Assembly (NCBI RefSeq): GCF_900107235.1
Contig: NZ_FNPF01000009.1
Location: forward strand, 102,379-166,378
Direction: 5' to 3'
Length of the DNA: 64,000 nucleotides
Origin: Citreimonas salinaria
Lineage (GTDB): Bacteria > Pseudomonadota > Alphaproteobacteria > Rhodobacterales > Rhodobacteraceae
The translations under genes were made by a program, and so were the position numbers. Below the pieces are notes generated by a model, which saw only the letters and a list, made by a program, of their open reading frames with translations, was not told the origin of the DNA and made no database searches. Below are positions 1 to 16,409 of this stretch, in pieces. Each line of letters opens with the position of its first letter. Position 1 is the first letter of the stretch.

Positions 1-194
1 AAAATCGCACGAATGGCTTGTTTTTCGTGGCGTTCAGGCGCTTTCCGGCGGCGCTTCGCGGCGTCGGCGGCTGCGGAACCTTGTGCACAGGCGCACGGTG
101 GCGGTGAGTGCGCGCGCGAGCTGCCCTCTTGAAGAAGCGGCGCGGGTGCGGCGACGCGCTTCGGCCGCGGAGCCCGCCCCTTGGGGCCGAGAGG

Positions 195-212
195 AGGCCG
201 TCCGGACGGCCT
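195..212. repeat. 18-bp perfect palindrome upstream of tRNA-Trp
   Basis: Both halves of this 18-bp stretch are exact reverse complements, centred on TCCGGA. It lies about 75 bp upstream of tRNA-Trp in a stretch (1-286) where I see no gene. There is no T-run, so it is not a classical terminator. The core CCGTCCGGACGG recurs at 6434-6445 upstream of rplJ. In DNA this GC-rich that may be chance; an operator role is only a guess. Confidence 0.35.
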
Positions 213-246
213 GGCGAAAAGCGCCGCGGAAGTGGGCGAACGGGCC

Positions 247-275
247 TTGATTTTCGGCAGGCGTTGACGTACCTC
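247..275 (+). promoter_or_regulatory. Putative promoter of tRNA-Trp
   Basis: TTGATT at 247-252 and TACCTC at 270-275 are separated by exactly 17 bp. Transcription would begin near 282, just before the tRNA at 287. The -10 is weak, but the position and spacing fit the other promoters predicted in this window. Confidence 0.4.
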
Positions 276-286
276 GCGTTCATCGC

Positions 287-362
287 AGGGGTATAGCTCA
301 GTTGGTAGAGCGACGGTCTCCAAAACCGTAGGTCGCGGGTTCGAGCCCTGCTGCCCCTGCCA
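287..362 (+). tRNA. tRNA-Trp (anticodon CCA)
   Basis: A 76-nt cloverleaf. The acceptor arm AGGGGTA pairs with TGCCCCT, the D-arm has GCTCAGTTGGTAGAGC, and the anticodon stem ACGGT/ACCGT encloses loop CTCCAAA with anticodon CCA. The T-arm carries GGTTCGAGCC. The discriminator G is followed by an encoded CCA. Its position just before secE-nusG is the usual place for tRNA-Trp in many bacteria, although here a minus-strand gene lies between. Confidence 0.97.
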
Positions 363-465
363 GGTCCCGCGCGGACCAGCTGCGTGCCACCCGAAAAACG
401 AACCTTTCTGCACATGCGGTGCGGGGGCACAGGCAAGTCTTGTGCGCAGCGAACAGCCGCGCACG

Positions 466-496
466 AAAAAAGGCCGCCCCGAGGGACGGCCTTTCT
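466..496 (-). terminator. Intrinsic terminator of the exported-protein gene
   Basis: A GGCCGTCCC/GGGGCGGCC-type stem, read on the minus strand, ends in a run of six T. It lies about 20 bp beyond the stop codon of the minus-strand gene at 516-1082. The plus-strand side also carries a short T-run, so it may act in both directions and also end the tRNA-Trp transcript. Confidence 0.8.
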
Positions 497-515
497 TGGT
501 GCCATGAAGCGGCGA

Positions 516-1082
516 TTACATCGCTTCGATGCTCTCGACCACCGTCATCACGCGGTCGCGGTCACCGCTTGCCAGTGCGGCGCGCAGTTCCACGGCGTCG
601 TCTGCCGTGATGGTCGTCAGGTCGAACTCCGGCGCGATGAGGCGGATGTCGCGGATCTCGGCGTCGGTCAGCATCAGCGTCGTTTCGTCGTCGCTGTTGA
701 CGATCGCGCGGATCTTTTGCTCTGCATCGCTGGCGTCAGCCGAGCGAACGATCGACAGCGCCTGCAGAATCTGCGCATCGGTCATGGTGGCGATGTCGAC
801 GTCCGGAACGGCTGTGCGGACCTCGACCAGCTGCGCTTCGGTGAAGGTCGCGGTCACCACGGAATCGATGTTGATCAGCGCCTGCATGCGCTGCTGGCGA
901 TCGTCGAACGACCCGCCGCCGTGGGCGATGGTCACCAGTTCCTGAACGGTCTCTTCCGGCAGCAGCTCGACGTTGACGTTCGGCAGGAAGCGCTCGACTT
1001 CGGTAATCTGTGCCTCGGTCTGCGCGAACGCGCCGGTTGCCAGAACTGCGGTCAGGGCGGTGGTTGCGAAAATGCGTTTCAT
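516..1082 (-). CDS. Small exported protein of unknown function
   Basis: This 188-aa protein begins with a clear Sec signal peptide (residues 1-20; MKR start, hydrophobic core, cleavage after AFA). I do not recognise the mature part. It is acidic, cysteine-free and rich in short alpha-helical Asp/Glu/Ala segments, with several loose repeats of the type 'T-[DE]-A-[EQ]-[IL]'. The start at 1082 is chosen because the signal peptide begins there and an AAGGA Shine-Dalgarno precedes it; a longer open frame upstream lacks support. It sits alone on the minus strand between tRNA-Trp and secE and has its own terminator at 466-496. A periplasmic location is inferred from the signal peptide only. Confidence 0.75.
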   Translation of the reverse strand: MKRIFATTALTAVLATGAFAQTEAQITEVERFLPNVNVELLPEETVQELVTIAHGGGSFDDRQQRMQALINIDSVVTATFTEAQLVEVRTAVPDVDIATMTDAQILQALSIVRSADASDAEQKIRAIVNSDDETTLMLTDAEIRDIRLIAPEFDLTTITADDAVELRAALASGDRDRVMTVVESIEAM

Positions 1083-1440
1083 CGTAACTATCCTTTCGTT
1101 GCGTTTCAGTCGCAGCAGGCGCGCCGCCATACGACGCACCGTCTGGGAAAAGAACATACGTTGGCCGTAAGAGTTCCGAGCCGCGTGAGGGAAACATCCG
1201 CCGTCGCCTGCGGAACCCTCCGTGCTTTTCAAGCGGCCTGACAGCTCGAAACGCCCTTGTTGCGCGCGTGTGGCGGGCGCAGGGCGCGACAGGCATCCGG
1301 GCGGTCGGGTTTGCGGATCAGGGTTTCGTGAACCTCGCTCGCGTGCCTGTGATGGGCGTGCGCGCGTGGCGGCGGCCTTGCGTCCGCGCATGGGGGCGCG
1401 TAAGGGAGCGCGGAACGTTCACGAGGAAGGCTTTCACGCG
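1083..1440 (+). promoter_or_regulatory. Upstream region of secE with a weak promoter candidate
   Basis: A 358-bp gene-free stretch between the divergent exported-protein gene and secE. The only promoter-like signal towards secE is TTGCGT at 1378-1383 and TAAGGG at 1401-1406, spaced 17 bp. The -10 is poor, so the call is tentative. No convincing promoter was seen for the minus-strand gene and no RNA gene is apparent. Confidence 0.3.
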
Positions 1441-1638
1441 ATGGCCCGCACCAACCCGCTTCAATTTGTCCAGCAGGTCCGCGCCGAGGTGGGCAAGGTC
1501 GTCTGGCCGACCCGCCGCGAAGTGGTGCTGACCACGATCATGGTCTTCGTCATGGCGACGCTGACAGCGATCTTCTTCGCGCTGGTCGATCTTCTCATCC
1601 GGCAGGGCCTGCAGGGCGTTCTGACGATCTTCGGCTAG
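1441..1638 (+). CDS. secE: Preprotein translocase subunit SecE
   Basis: A 65-aa single-spanning SecE of the short type found in most bacteria. The amphipathic N-terminal helix contains the family signature EVGKVVWPTRREV (residues 16-28), followed by one membrane segment at about 31-55. SecE clamps the SecY channel, whose gene lies at 36.2 kb in this window. The start at 1441 gives the canonical N-terminus and has an AGGA Shine-Dalgarno upstream; longer open sequence in the same frame is not conserved in character. It is followed by nusG, the near-universal pairing. Confidence 0.95.
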   Translation: MARTNPLQFVQQVRAEVGKVVWPTRREVVLTTIMVFVMATLTAIFFALVDLLIRQGLQGVLTIFG

Positions 1639-1831
1639 ACGGCCGACGGCACTTGAACTCGTGCGGGTGCGCGGGTAATCACGCGCCACTTCGTGACGGG
1701 CGTGCAATGATTCGAGTTGCGCGCCGCTTTTTTGCTTCCCGTGCGCGCCTCCGCGCATCCGGGCAGTGCAAGACGCGAAGGCGCGACATGGAATGAACCG
1801 GCGCGGCCGGCAAGGACAAGGGTTGGGCCAG

Positions 1832-2365
1832 ATGGCGAAGCGGTGGTATTCGGTTAGCGTCCTCTCGAACTACGAGAAGAAGATCGCCGAACAGATCCGG
1901 ACGGCGGTGGCCGAGCAGGGACTCGAGGACCAGATCGACGAGGTCCTGGTGCCCACCGAAGAGGTGATCGAGGTCCGCCGCGGCAAGAAGGTCTCGTCCG
2001 AGCGCCGCTTCATGCCGGGCTACGTGCTGGTCCACATGGAGATGTCCGACAAGGGCTACCACCTGATCAACAGCATCAACCGCGTGACCGGCTTCCTTGG
2101 TCCGCAGGGCCGCCCGATGCCGATGCGCGACGCCGAGGTCGACGGCATCATTGGCCGCGTCCAGGAGGGCGAGGAGACGCCGCGCACGCTGATCCATTTC
2201 GAGATCGGCGAGAAGGTCAAGGTCACCGACGGCCCGTTCGAGGGCTTCGACGGCACGGTCGAGGGCGTGGACGACGACAACCAGCGCCTGCGCGTCGCGG
2301 TGTCGATCTTCGGCCGGGAAACCCCGGTCGAACTGGAATTCACCCAGGTCTCGAAAGAGGGCTGA
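1832..2365 (+). CDS. nusG: Transcription termination/antitermination factor NusG
   Basis: A 177-aa protein. The N-terminal NGN domain begins KRWYSVSVLSNYEKKIAEQI and contacts RNA polymerase. The C-terminal KOW domain (about residues 125-177) holds the motif VKVTDGPFEGFDGTV, which binds NusE/S10 or Rho. Start 1832 fits the family N-terminus MAKRWYSV; an upstream in-frame ATG at 1793 would add 13 unusual residues. No strong Shine-Dalgarno marks either start. It lies between secE and rplK, as usual. Confidence 0.95.
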   Translation: MAKRWYSVSVLSNYEKKIAEQIRTAVAEQGLEDQIDEVLVPTEEVIEVRRGKKVSSERRFMPGYVLVHMEMSDKGYHLINSINRVTGFLGPQGRPMPMRDAEVDGIIGRVQEGEETPRTLIHFEIGEKVKVTDGPFEGFDGTVEGVDDDNQRLRVAVSIFGRETPVELEFTQVSKEG

Positions 2366-2486
2366 GGGAAGGTGGGCGTTCGCGCCCGCATCATCCGTGG
2401 GAGGCGAGGGCATCGCGATGTCCGGACCTGACCGCGCAACGAAACGCCCCGCGACGCGTCACGGGGCCGGTTGAAAGGAAGAGCCG

Positions 2487-2939
2487 ATGGCCAAGAAGCT
2501 CGCCGGCAAGATGAAGCTGCAGATCCCTGCAGGCAAGGCAAACCCGAGCCCGCCCGTGGGCCCCGCACTGGGTCAGCGCGGCATCAACATCATGGAATTC
2601 TGCAAGGCGTTCAACGCCAAGACGCAGGAGATGGAACCTGGTGCTCCGTGCCCGACGGAGATCACGTATTACCAGGACAAGTCCTTCACCATGGACATCA
2701 AGACGCCGCCGGCGTCGTACTACCTGAAAAAGGCCGCCGGCCTGAAGCCCGTGGGCAAGCGCAACCGTCCCCGCGGTGCCGTCCTGCCGGGCCGCGAGAC
2801 GATCGCTACCGTCACCACCAAGCAGGTGCGCGAGATCGCCGAAGCCAAGATGCGCGACCTTTCGGCGACCGATGTCGAGCAGGCGATGAAGATCATCCTC
2901 GGCTCGGCGAAGTCGATGGGTATCGAGGTGAAGGGGTAA
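2487..2939 (+). CDS. rplK: 50S ribosomal protein L11
   Basis: A 150-aa L11 with the N-terminal region [20 protein letters not shown] (residues 10-29) and the C-terminal 23S-binding domain ending in the [13 protein letters not shown] segment. L11 forms the GTPase-associated centre together with L10 and L12, encoded further down. The lysines and N-terminus are usual targets of PrmA trimethylation in other bacteria. An AAGGAAGAG Shine-Dalgarno precedes the ATG. Only 4 bp separate it from rplA. Confidence 0.97.
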   Translation: MAKKLAGKMKLQIPAGKANPSPPVGPALGQRGINIMEFCKAFNAKTQEMEPGAPCPTEITYYQDKSFTMDIKTPPASYYLKKAAGLKPVGKRNRPRGAVLPGRETIATVTTKQVREIAEAKMRDLSATDVEQAMKIILGSAKSMGIEVKG

Positions 2940-2943
2940 GATC

Positions 2944-3648
2944 ATGGCGAAACTCGGAAAACGCGCCCGCGCGGCCCGCGAAGCCTTTGCCGGCAAGGAA
3001 AACCTCTCCGTCGAGGAAGCGATCAGCCTGATCAAGCAGGTCGCCGGTGCGACGAAGTTCGACGAGACCGTCGAGATCGCGATGAACCTGGGCGTCGACC
3101 CGCGCCACGCCGACCAGATGGTCCGCGGCGTCGTCGGCCTGCCCAACGGCACCGGCAAGACGATGCGCGTTGCGGTCTTCGCCCGCGGCGCGAAGGCTGA
3201 CGAAGCCAAGGAAGCCGGGGCCGAAATCGTCGGCGCCGAGGACCTGATGGAGACGATCCAGAACGGCACGATCGAGTTCGATCGCTGCATCGCGACGCCG
3301 GACATGATGCCGATCGTCGGCCGCCTGGGCAAGATCCTGGGTCCGCGCAACCTGATGCCGAACCCCAAGGTCGGCACGGTGACGATGGACGTGGCCCAGG
3401 CGGTCAAGGATGCCAAGGGCGGCCAGGTGCAGTTCAAGGCCGAGAAGGCCGGTGTCGTGCACGCGGGCGTCGGCAAGGCGTCGTTCGACGAGGCCAAGCT
3501 GGCCGAGAACATCCGCGCCTTCGTGGCCGCGGTCTCGGCCGCCAAGCCCGCCGGTGCCAAAGGCACCTACATGAAGAAGATCGCCCTCAGCTCGACCATG
3601 AGCCCGGGCGTGACCGTCGACGTCAACAGCGCGACCGGCGCGGCCTGA
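2944..3648 (+). CDS. rplA: 50S ribosomal protein L1
   Basis: A 234-aa protein, the family's normal length. It carries the L1 signature around [18 protein letters not shown] (about residues 130-147), the 23S rRNA-binding core of the L1 stalk. L1 is also a translational repressor of the L11 operon in E. coli; whether that holds here is inference. It is the last gene of a secE-nusG-rplK-rplA unit, closed by the strong terminator at 3670-3698. Confidence 0.97.
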   Translation: MAKLGKRARAAREAFAGKENLSVEEAISLIKQVAGATKFDETVEIAMNLGVDPRHADQMVRGVVGLPNGTGKTMRVAVFARGAKADEAKEAGAEIVGAEDLMETIQNGTIEFDRCIATPDMMPIVGRLGKILGPRNLMPNPKVGTVTMDVAQAVKDAKGGQVQFKAEKAGVVHAGVGKASFDEAKLAENIRAFVAAVSAAKPAGAKGTYMKKIALSSTMSPGVTVDVNSATGAA

Positions 3649-3669
3649 CGTAGGCGACATGAGATGACG

Positions 3670-3698
3670 AAGGGCGGGCCGACCGGTCCGCCCTTTTT
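3670..3698 (+). terminator. Intrinsic terminator after rplA
   Basis: An 11-bp stem whose outer arm is AAGGGCGG/CCGCCCTT, with a tetraloop-sized loop, runs directly into five T. It separates the L11/L1 genes from the helicase gene that follows. Confidence 0.85.
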
Positions 3699-3909
3699 CG
3701 TTGGCGGCTTCGGTTCTCGGCGGCGCCCGAAGGCCCAAATTCCGACCCGCGCCGCGACGTCACACATGCGCGCGCCGGCTGCAGCCTGCCGGTCCGCGAT
3801 GTTTTTCCCCGTATACACGCGCCCGCCGTTGCGTTACGCGGCATCCTTTCCCACCTGTCCCAAAGACAGCCCGTGCCGCGGCGCGGGCACCACCAGATCG
3901 GTTTTTCGA

Positions 3910-6225
3910 ATGATTGCTTCCCTGTCCCAAGCGCTGTCCGAGCGTGGCTACGATACCCTGACCGCGGTGCAGGAGGCCGTGACCGACCCTGCGCTGAACG
4001 ACGCGGACCTGCTTGTCTCGGCGCAGACCGGCTCGGGCAAGACCGTGGGCTTCGGCCTTGCGATCGGCCACACGCTGCTGGGCGACGCCGACACGCTGGG
4101 GCCCGCCGCGGCACCGCTGGCGCTGATCGTGGCGCCCACGCGCGAGCTGGCCTTCCAGGTCACGCGCGAGCTCAACTGGCTCTACGCCAAGGCCGAGGCG
4201 CGGGTGACCTCCTGCGTGGGCGGGATGGACATGCGCGACGAACGCCGGGCGCTGGAGCGCGGGGCGCACATCGTCGTGGGCACGCCGGGCCGGCTGGTCG
4301 ACCACATCAAGCGCGGCTCGCTGGACATGAGCGGACTGCGGGCGATCGTGCTGGACGAGGCCGACGAGATGCTGGACCTCGGGTTCCGCGAGGATTTGGA
4401 ATTCATGCTGGGCGAGGCGCCGGTGGATCGCCGGACGCTGATGTTCTCGGCCACGGTGCCGCCGATGATCGTGACGCTGGCGCAGCACTACCAGCGCGAT
4501 GCGGTGCGGGTCACCACGCTGTCCGAACGCAGCCAGCACGCCGACATCACCTACCAGGCGCTGCGGGTGGCGCAGCAGGACGCCGAAAACGCGATCATCA
4601 ACGTGCTGCGCTACCACGAGGCGCAGAACGCCATCGTCTTCGCCAACACACGCGCCACGGTAAACCGGCTGACCGCGCGTTTCGCCAACCGCGGCTTCGC
4701 CGTCGTCGCGCTATCGGGCGAGCTGAGCCAGGCCGAGCGGACGCACGCCCTTCAGGCGATGCGCGACGGCCGCGCGCGGGTCTGCGTGGCCACCGACGTG
4801 GCGGCGCGGGGCATCGACCTGCCGAACCTGGAACTGGTGATCCACGCGGAACTGCCGTCGAACGCCGAAGGTCTGTTGCACCGCTCGGGCCGGACCGGCC
4901 GGGCGGGCCGCAAGGGGATCTCGGCGCTGGTCGTGCCGCCCAAGGCCGTGAACCGGGCCGAGCGGCTGCTGCGCAGCGCGCGGGTGACCGCCGAATGGAC
5001 CACCGCACCCGACGCTGACGAGATCCTGCGCCGCGACGAGGAACGCCTGCTGGCCGATCCCGTCTGGTCGCAGGAGATCTCCGAGGTGGAGGCGTCCTTT
5101 GCCGAGAAGCTGACCGCGCAGCACGCGCCAGAGGTGATCGCCGCGGCCTACCTGCGGCTCTACCGCGAGCGTCATTCCGCGCCCGAGGAGCTGGTGTCGC
5201 CGGATACCCGCGCGCCGGCGAAGGAACGCACGCCCTTCGGTCCCAGCACGTGGTTCTCGCTGTCGGTCGGTCGCGACGACCGGGCCGAGGCGCGCTGGCT
5301 GCTGCCGCTGCTGTGCCGCGCCGGCGGACTGGACAAGGATCACATCGGCGCGATCAGGGTGCAGCAATCCGAGACGCACGTGGAAGTGGCGGATGCGGGC
5401 GTTCCGGGCTTCCTGTCTTCGCTGGGCACCGGTGGCGAGCTCGAGAAGGGCGTGACCGCGCGCAAGATGGACGGCGCGCCGGATGCGGGATCGAAACCGC
5501 CTGCGAAACGGCGCGAAACTGCGCCGAAACCGCCGCGCAAACCGGCTGCTCTGAAGCCGCGCGAGGCAGACGATCGGCCCGGATACCAAGCCGCGACTGC
5601 GCCCGAGGCGAGGCCGGAACCAACCGCCCCGAAGGCCGAGCCGTCGGTATCGGAGCCTGCACAGCGCGCCGCGCCTGCGCCAACGTCCGGGCGCGATGGC
5701 GGCGATGACGCGAAGCCGCGAGAGGCGAGAAAGCCCGCGGCTGCCCGTCCGCCGCGTGACGATGCGGGCAAGCCCGCGAAGCGGTCGTACGGCGAGCGGA
5801 ACGCGGACGATCGTCCGGCCGGCAAGCGCTACGGCGAGAAGTCCGACGGCCCGCGGCCTGCTGGCGGCAAGTCCGGTGGCTACAAGGGCGCCGGATCGCG
5901 GCCGGGCACCCCCGAACGCGGCGAGCGGACCGCCCGCCCCGAGCGCAAGGAGTGGGCCGGTCGTCCCGAGAGGGCAGAGCGCGCCGAGCGTCCTGCTGCG
6001 CCGCGCGCCGACGCATCGGACACGTCCAAGCGCTTCGTGCCGCCGCGCCAGGGCGCCGGGGGCAAGCCCGGTGGCAAACCGGCAGGCAAGCCCGGTGCGC
6101 GACCCGGCGGCAAGCCCGGGGCGAAGTTCGGTGGCAAGCCGGGCGCCAAGTTCGGTGCCAAGTCCGGTCCAGGGGCAGGGGGCAAGCGCCCCGGCGGCGC
6201 GCAGCCGCCGCGCCGCAAGCCCTGA
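3910..6225 (+). CDS. DEAD-box ATP-dependent RNA helicase with long basic tail
   Basis: A 771-aa helicase. All core motifs are present: Q-motif region at 12-21, Walker A AQTGSGKT (38-45), PTREL (77-81), GTPGR (124-128), DEAD (149-152), SAT (180-182), TDVAARG (295-301) and HRSGRTGRAG (324-333). Residues about 445-505 resemble the DbpA-type RNA-binding domain, which in E. coli DbpA directs action to 23S rRNA. From about 520 to the end the chain is low complexity, rich in Lys, Arg, Pro, Gly and Ala, ending in GGKPG-like repeats. Start 3910 is the first ATG before the Q-motif; no good Shine-Dalgarno is visible, so the start is uncertain. It sits between rplA and rplJ with terminators on both sides, suggesting ribosome assembly or cold-stress work (inference). 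Confidence 0.9.
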   Translation: MIASLSQALSERGYDTLTAVQEAVTDPALNDADLLVSAQTGSGKTVGFGLAIGHTLLGDADTLGPAAAPLALIVAPTRELAFQVTRELNWLYAKAEARVTSCVGGMDMRDERRALERGAHIVVGTPGRLVDHIKRGSLDMSGLRAIVLDEADEMLDLGFREDLEFMLGEAPVDRRTLMFSATVPPMIVTLAQHYQRDAVRVTTLSERSQHADITYQALRVAQQDAENAIINVLRYHEAQNAIVFANTRATVNRLTARFANRGFAVVALSGELSQAERTHALQAMRDGRARVCVATDVAARGIDLPNLELVIHAELPSNAEGLLHRSGRTGRAGRKGISALVVPPKAVNRAERLLRSARVTAEWTTAPDADEILRRDEERLLADPVWSQEISEVEASFAEKLTAQHAPEVIAAAYLRLYRERHSAPEELVSPDTRAPAKERTPFGPSTWFSLSVGRDDRAEARWLLPLLCRAGGLDKDHIGAIRVQQSETHVEVADAGVPGFLSSLGTGGELEKGVTARKMDGAPDAGSKPPAKRRETAPKPPRKPAALKPREADDRPGYQAATAPEARPEPTAPKAEPSVSEPAQRAAPAPTSGRDGGDDAKPREARKPAAARPPRDDAGKPAKRSYGERNADDRPAGKRYGEKSDGPRPAGGKSGGYKGAGSRPGTPERGERTARPERKEWAGRPERAERAERPAAPRADASDTSKRFVPPRQGAGGKPGGKPAGKPGARPGGKPGAKFGGKPGAKFGAKSGPGAGGKRPGGAQPPRRKP

Positions 6226-6238
6226 ACCCGGCCTGCAT

Positions 6239-6293
6239 CCCGATGCGCGCGGCCGGGCCCCTTGCGGCGCGGGACCGCGCGCATCGGGCTTTT
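6239..6293 (+). terminator. Intrinsic terminator after the helicase gene
   Basis: A perfect 14-bp stem (6239-6252 with 6275-6288) and a GC-rich loop that can fold further, followed by CTTTTCT. It isolates the helicase transcript from the L10 operon. Confidence 0.8.
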
Positions 6294-6406
6294 CTGCGAT
6301 TGCACGAAAACCGGTCAGGGGGATGGGCAGACGCTCCGCGCGGTGCTATCTTTTCGCCGCAGCGTCAGGCCCGACCACGCGGGTGCGGTTTCCGCACCGC
6401 CGGGCC

Positions 6407-6435
6407 TTGGCAAGACCTTTCAAACCGGTTACGCC
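6407..6435 (+). promoter_or_regulatory. Putative promoter of the rplJL-rpoBC operon
   Basis: TTGGCA (6407-6412) and TACGCC (6430-6435) are spaced exactly 17 bp. The predicted start near 6442 leaves a leader of about 220 nt before rplJ, matching an L10-type autoregulated operon. The -10 is weak. The CCGTCCGGACGG palindrome at 6434-6445 overlaps the -10 and start site. Confidence 0.4.
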
Positions 6436-6466
6436 GTCCGGACGGTGGCCCGCGCGATTCGTGCGG

Positions 6467-6660
6467 GCCGTCGTTTCGTCCGAGACGGTGGGCTGACTGC
6501 TTTCGCAATCGTTAAGTCCTGCCCGAGACGGGAAGAGACATCTTTTCCGGCGCCGCGCGCGGCCCGGCTGGTGATGTGACGACCCGATCGGACCTTGTGG
6601 CATGGCGCTTGCGCCTTGCCGGAACGAGCCGGAGGGGTCGCCCCTCCATCAACTGGAGTG
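6467..6660 (+). ncRNA. Probable L10(L12) autoregulatory leader of rplJ
   Basis: The non-coding stretch before rplJ contains repeated CCGAGACGG blocks near 6479 and 6523 that can fold with neighbouring G/C segments, then further GC-rich stems and the rplJ ribosome-binding site. In proteobacteria the L10-L12 complex binds such a leader to repress its own operon. The call rests on position, length and general resemblance, not on a covariance match. Confidence 0.45.
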
Positions 6661-6665
6661 AAACT

Positions 6666-7184
6666 GTGGATAGAGCCCAGAAAGAGAAAGTGGTCGAGGA
6701 ACTCGGCCAGATCTTCGAAAGCTCTGGCGTCGTGGTGGTAGCCCGCTACGAAGGTCTCACGGTTGCCGAGATGCAGGACCTGCGGGGGCGCGCCCGCGCC
6801 GCCGAAACGTCGGTCCGCGTCGCCAAGAACAGGCTCGCCAAGATCGCCGTCGACGGCACGCAATGCGAAAGCCTTGCGCCGCTGCTCGAGGGCATGACCG
6901 TTCTCACCTATTCCGAAGACCCCGTGGCAGCCGCCAAGGTGGTCGAGGATTTCGCCAAGACGAACGCAAAGTTCCAGATCCTTGGCGGGAACATGGGGGG
7001 ATCGGCCCTGGACCGGGCCGGTGTCGAGGCCGTGTCGAAGATGCCGTCGCGCGAGGAGCTCATCGCTTCGATCGTCGGCGCCATCGGCGCACCCGCTTCG
7101 AACATCGCCGGTGCGATTGGCGCACCTGCATCGAACATCGCTTCGATCCTCTCGACCATCGAGGAAAAGGCCGAAGCGGCTTAA
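6666..7184 (+). CDS. rplJ: 50S ribosomal protein L10
   Basis: A 172-aa L10, the base of the ribosomal stalk. The N-terminal domain (ending about residue 135) binds 23S rRNA; the C-terminal helix binds L12 dimers. The start is a GTG at 6666 with GGAG seven bases upstream, giving the family N-terminus (M)[13 protein letters not shown]. An unusual feature is an 11-residue tandem duplication, [11 protein letters not shown], at residues 138-148 and 149-159 (7077-7142), just before the stalk helix. The two copies use different codons, so the duplication is not recent. Transcribed with rplL. Confidence 0.96.
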   Translation: MDRAQKEKVVEELGQIFESSGVVVVARYEGLTVAEMQDLRGRARAAETSVRVAKNRLAKIAVDGTQCESLAPLLEGMTVLTYSEDPVAAAKVVEDFAKTNAKFQILGGNMGGSALDRAGVEAVSKMPSREELIASIVGAIGAPASNIAGAIGAPASNIASILSTIEEKAEAA

Positions 7185-7259
7185 GGCACCCGATCTGATC
7201 TACGTGGGGTTGAATCCCCGACGTTGGAACACATCTCATCATACGGAAAGAGTCTCAAA

Positions 7260-7643
7260 ATGGCTGATCTCAAAGCACTTGCCGAGCAAATCGTGAACCT
7301 CACGCTGCTCGAAGCGCAGGAACTGAAAACCATCCTCAAGGACGAGTACGGCATCGAGCCCGCAGCAGGCGGCGCGGTCATGATGGCCGGTCCCGCAGGC
7401 GGCGACGCCGGTGGCGAAGCTGCCGAGGAGCAGACCGAGTTCGACGTGATCCTCAAGTCGGCCGGCGACAAGAAGATCAACGTGATCAAGGAAGTCCGCG
7501 GCATCACCGGTCTTGGCCTGAAGGAAGCCAAGGAACTGGTCGAAGCCGGTGGCAAGGCCGTCAAGGAGCAGGTCTCCAAGGACGAAGCCGAGGAAATCAA
7601 GAAGAAGCTCGAAGAGGCAGGCGCCGAAGTCGAGCTCAAGTAA
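7260..7643 (+). CDS. rplL: 50S ribosomal protein L7/L12
   Basis: A 127-aa stalk protein: N-terminal dimerisation domain (1-35), a flexible Ala/Gly hinge at about 36-55, and a C-terminal factor-binding domain with the conserved [20 protein letters not shown] block. It recruits EF-Tu and EF-G, both encoded in this window. The ATG at 7260 has a GGAAAGAG Shine-Dalgarno. The 75-bp gap after rplJ lacks any terminator. Confidence 0.97.
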   Translation: MADLKALAEQIVNLTLLEAQELKTILKDEYGIEPAAGGAVMMAGPAGGDAGGEAAEEQTEFDVILKSAGDKKINVIKEVRGITGLGLKEAKELVEAGGKAVKEQVSKDEAEEIKKKLEEAGAEVELK

Positions 7644-7650
7644 TCGGTTC

Positions 7651-7718
7651 CGGGGTGGCGTCGCGCCGCCCCGAGAGCGCGCTTGCAAGGCTGGATCGGG
7701 TGATTTCCCGGTCCAGCC
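7651..7718 (+). other. Two hairpins in the rplL-rpoB spacer
   Basis: Hairpin 1 (7651-7673) is a 10-bp CGGGGTGGCG/CGCCGCCCCG stem with loop TCG. Hairpin 2 (7689-7718) pairs GGCTGGATCGGG with CCCGGTCCAGCC around a TGATTT loop. Neither has a T-tail. In E. coli the same spacer holds an attenuator and an RNase III site that lower rpoBC expression relative to ribosomal genes; a similar role is inferred here. Confidence 0.55.
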
Positions 7719-7894
7719 GAACCTGTCTTGGCAAGCCCGTGCGCGGGTTTCCCTGGACGAGGTTCCAGATCGGGAGGCGGCCGGTGGGACGGCAGCCAGG
7801 CATGGATCGGATCAACGTCGTCTTTGATGGGCGCGCGGCCGGAGCCCGACGGCACGCGGCGCCCAGACAGAGAACGTGAAAGGGTGCACCACTC

Positions 7895-12037
<4,143 letters not shown>

Positions 12038-12039
12038 TC

Positions 12040-12089
12040 CCGAAATCCTTCAAGGATTTCGGTCCGGTTCCCTCGCAGGGGACCGGACC
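12040..12089 (+). other. Back-to-back hairpins in the rpoB-rpoC spacer
   Basis: The first element (12040-12062) is a perfect 11-bp inverted repeat CCGAAATCCTT/AAGGATTTCGG around a single base. The second (12061-12089) is a 12-bp stem GGTCCGGTTCCC/GGGGACCGGACC with loop TCGCA. They share two G residues (12061-12062), so both cannot be fully formed at once. No T-run follows. RNase processing or pausing is more likely than termination. Confidence 0.6.
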
Positions 12090-12132
12090 CCGCCAAGCCT
12101 TCCCCGCACCCTCTGCCCACTGAGGACACAGA

Positions 12133-16368
<4,236 letters not shown>

Positions 16369-16409
16369 TCCGCGCGGCGCCTTCGGGCGCCGGGCTGTGC
16401 AACGGGAAG

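Noticed and set aside
264..269. TTGACG just before tRNA-Trp as a -35
   Set aside because: With 17-bp spacing its -10 would fall inside the tRNA; the alternative pair at 247/270 fits better.
384..1241. Plus-strand frame opposite the exported-protein gene
   Set aside because: The minus strand has a signal peptide, a Shine-Dalgarno and a terminator; the plus frame has none.
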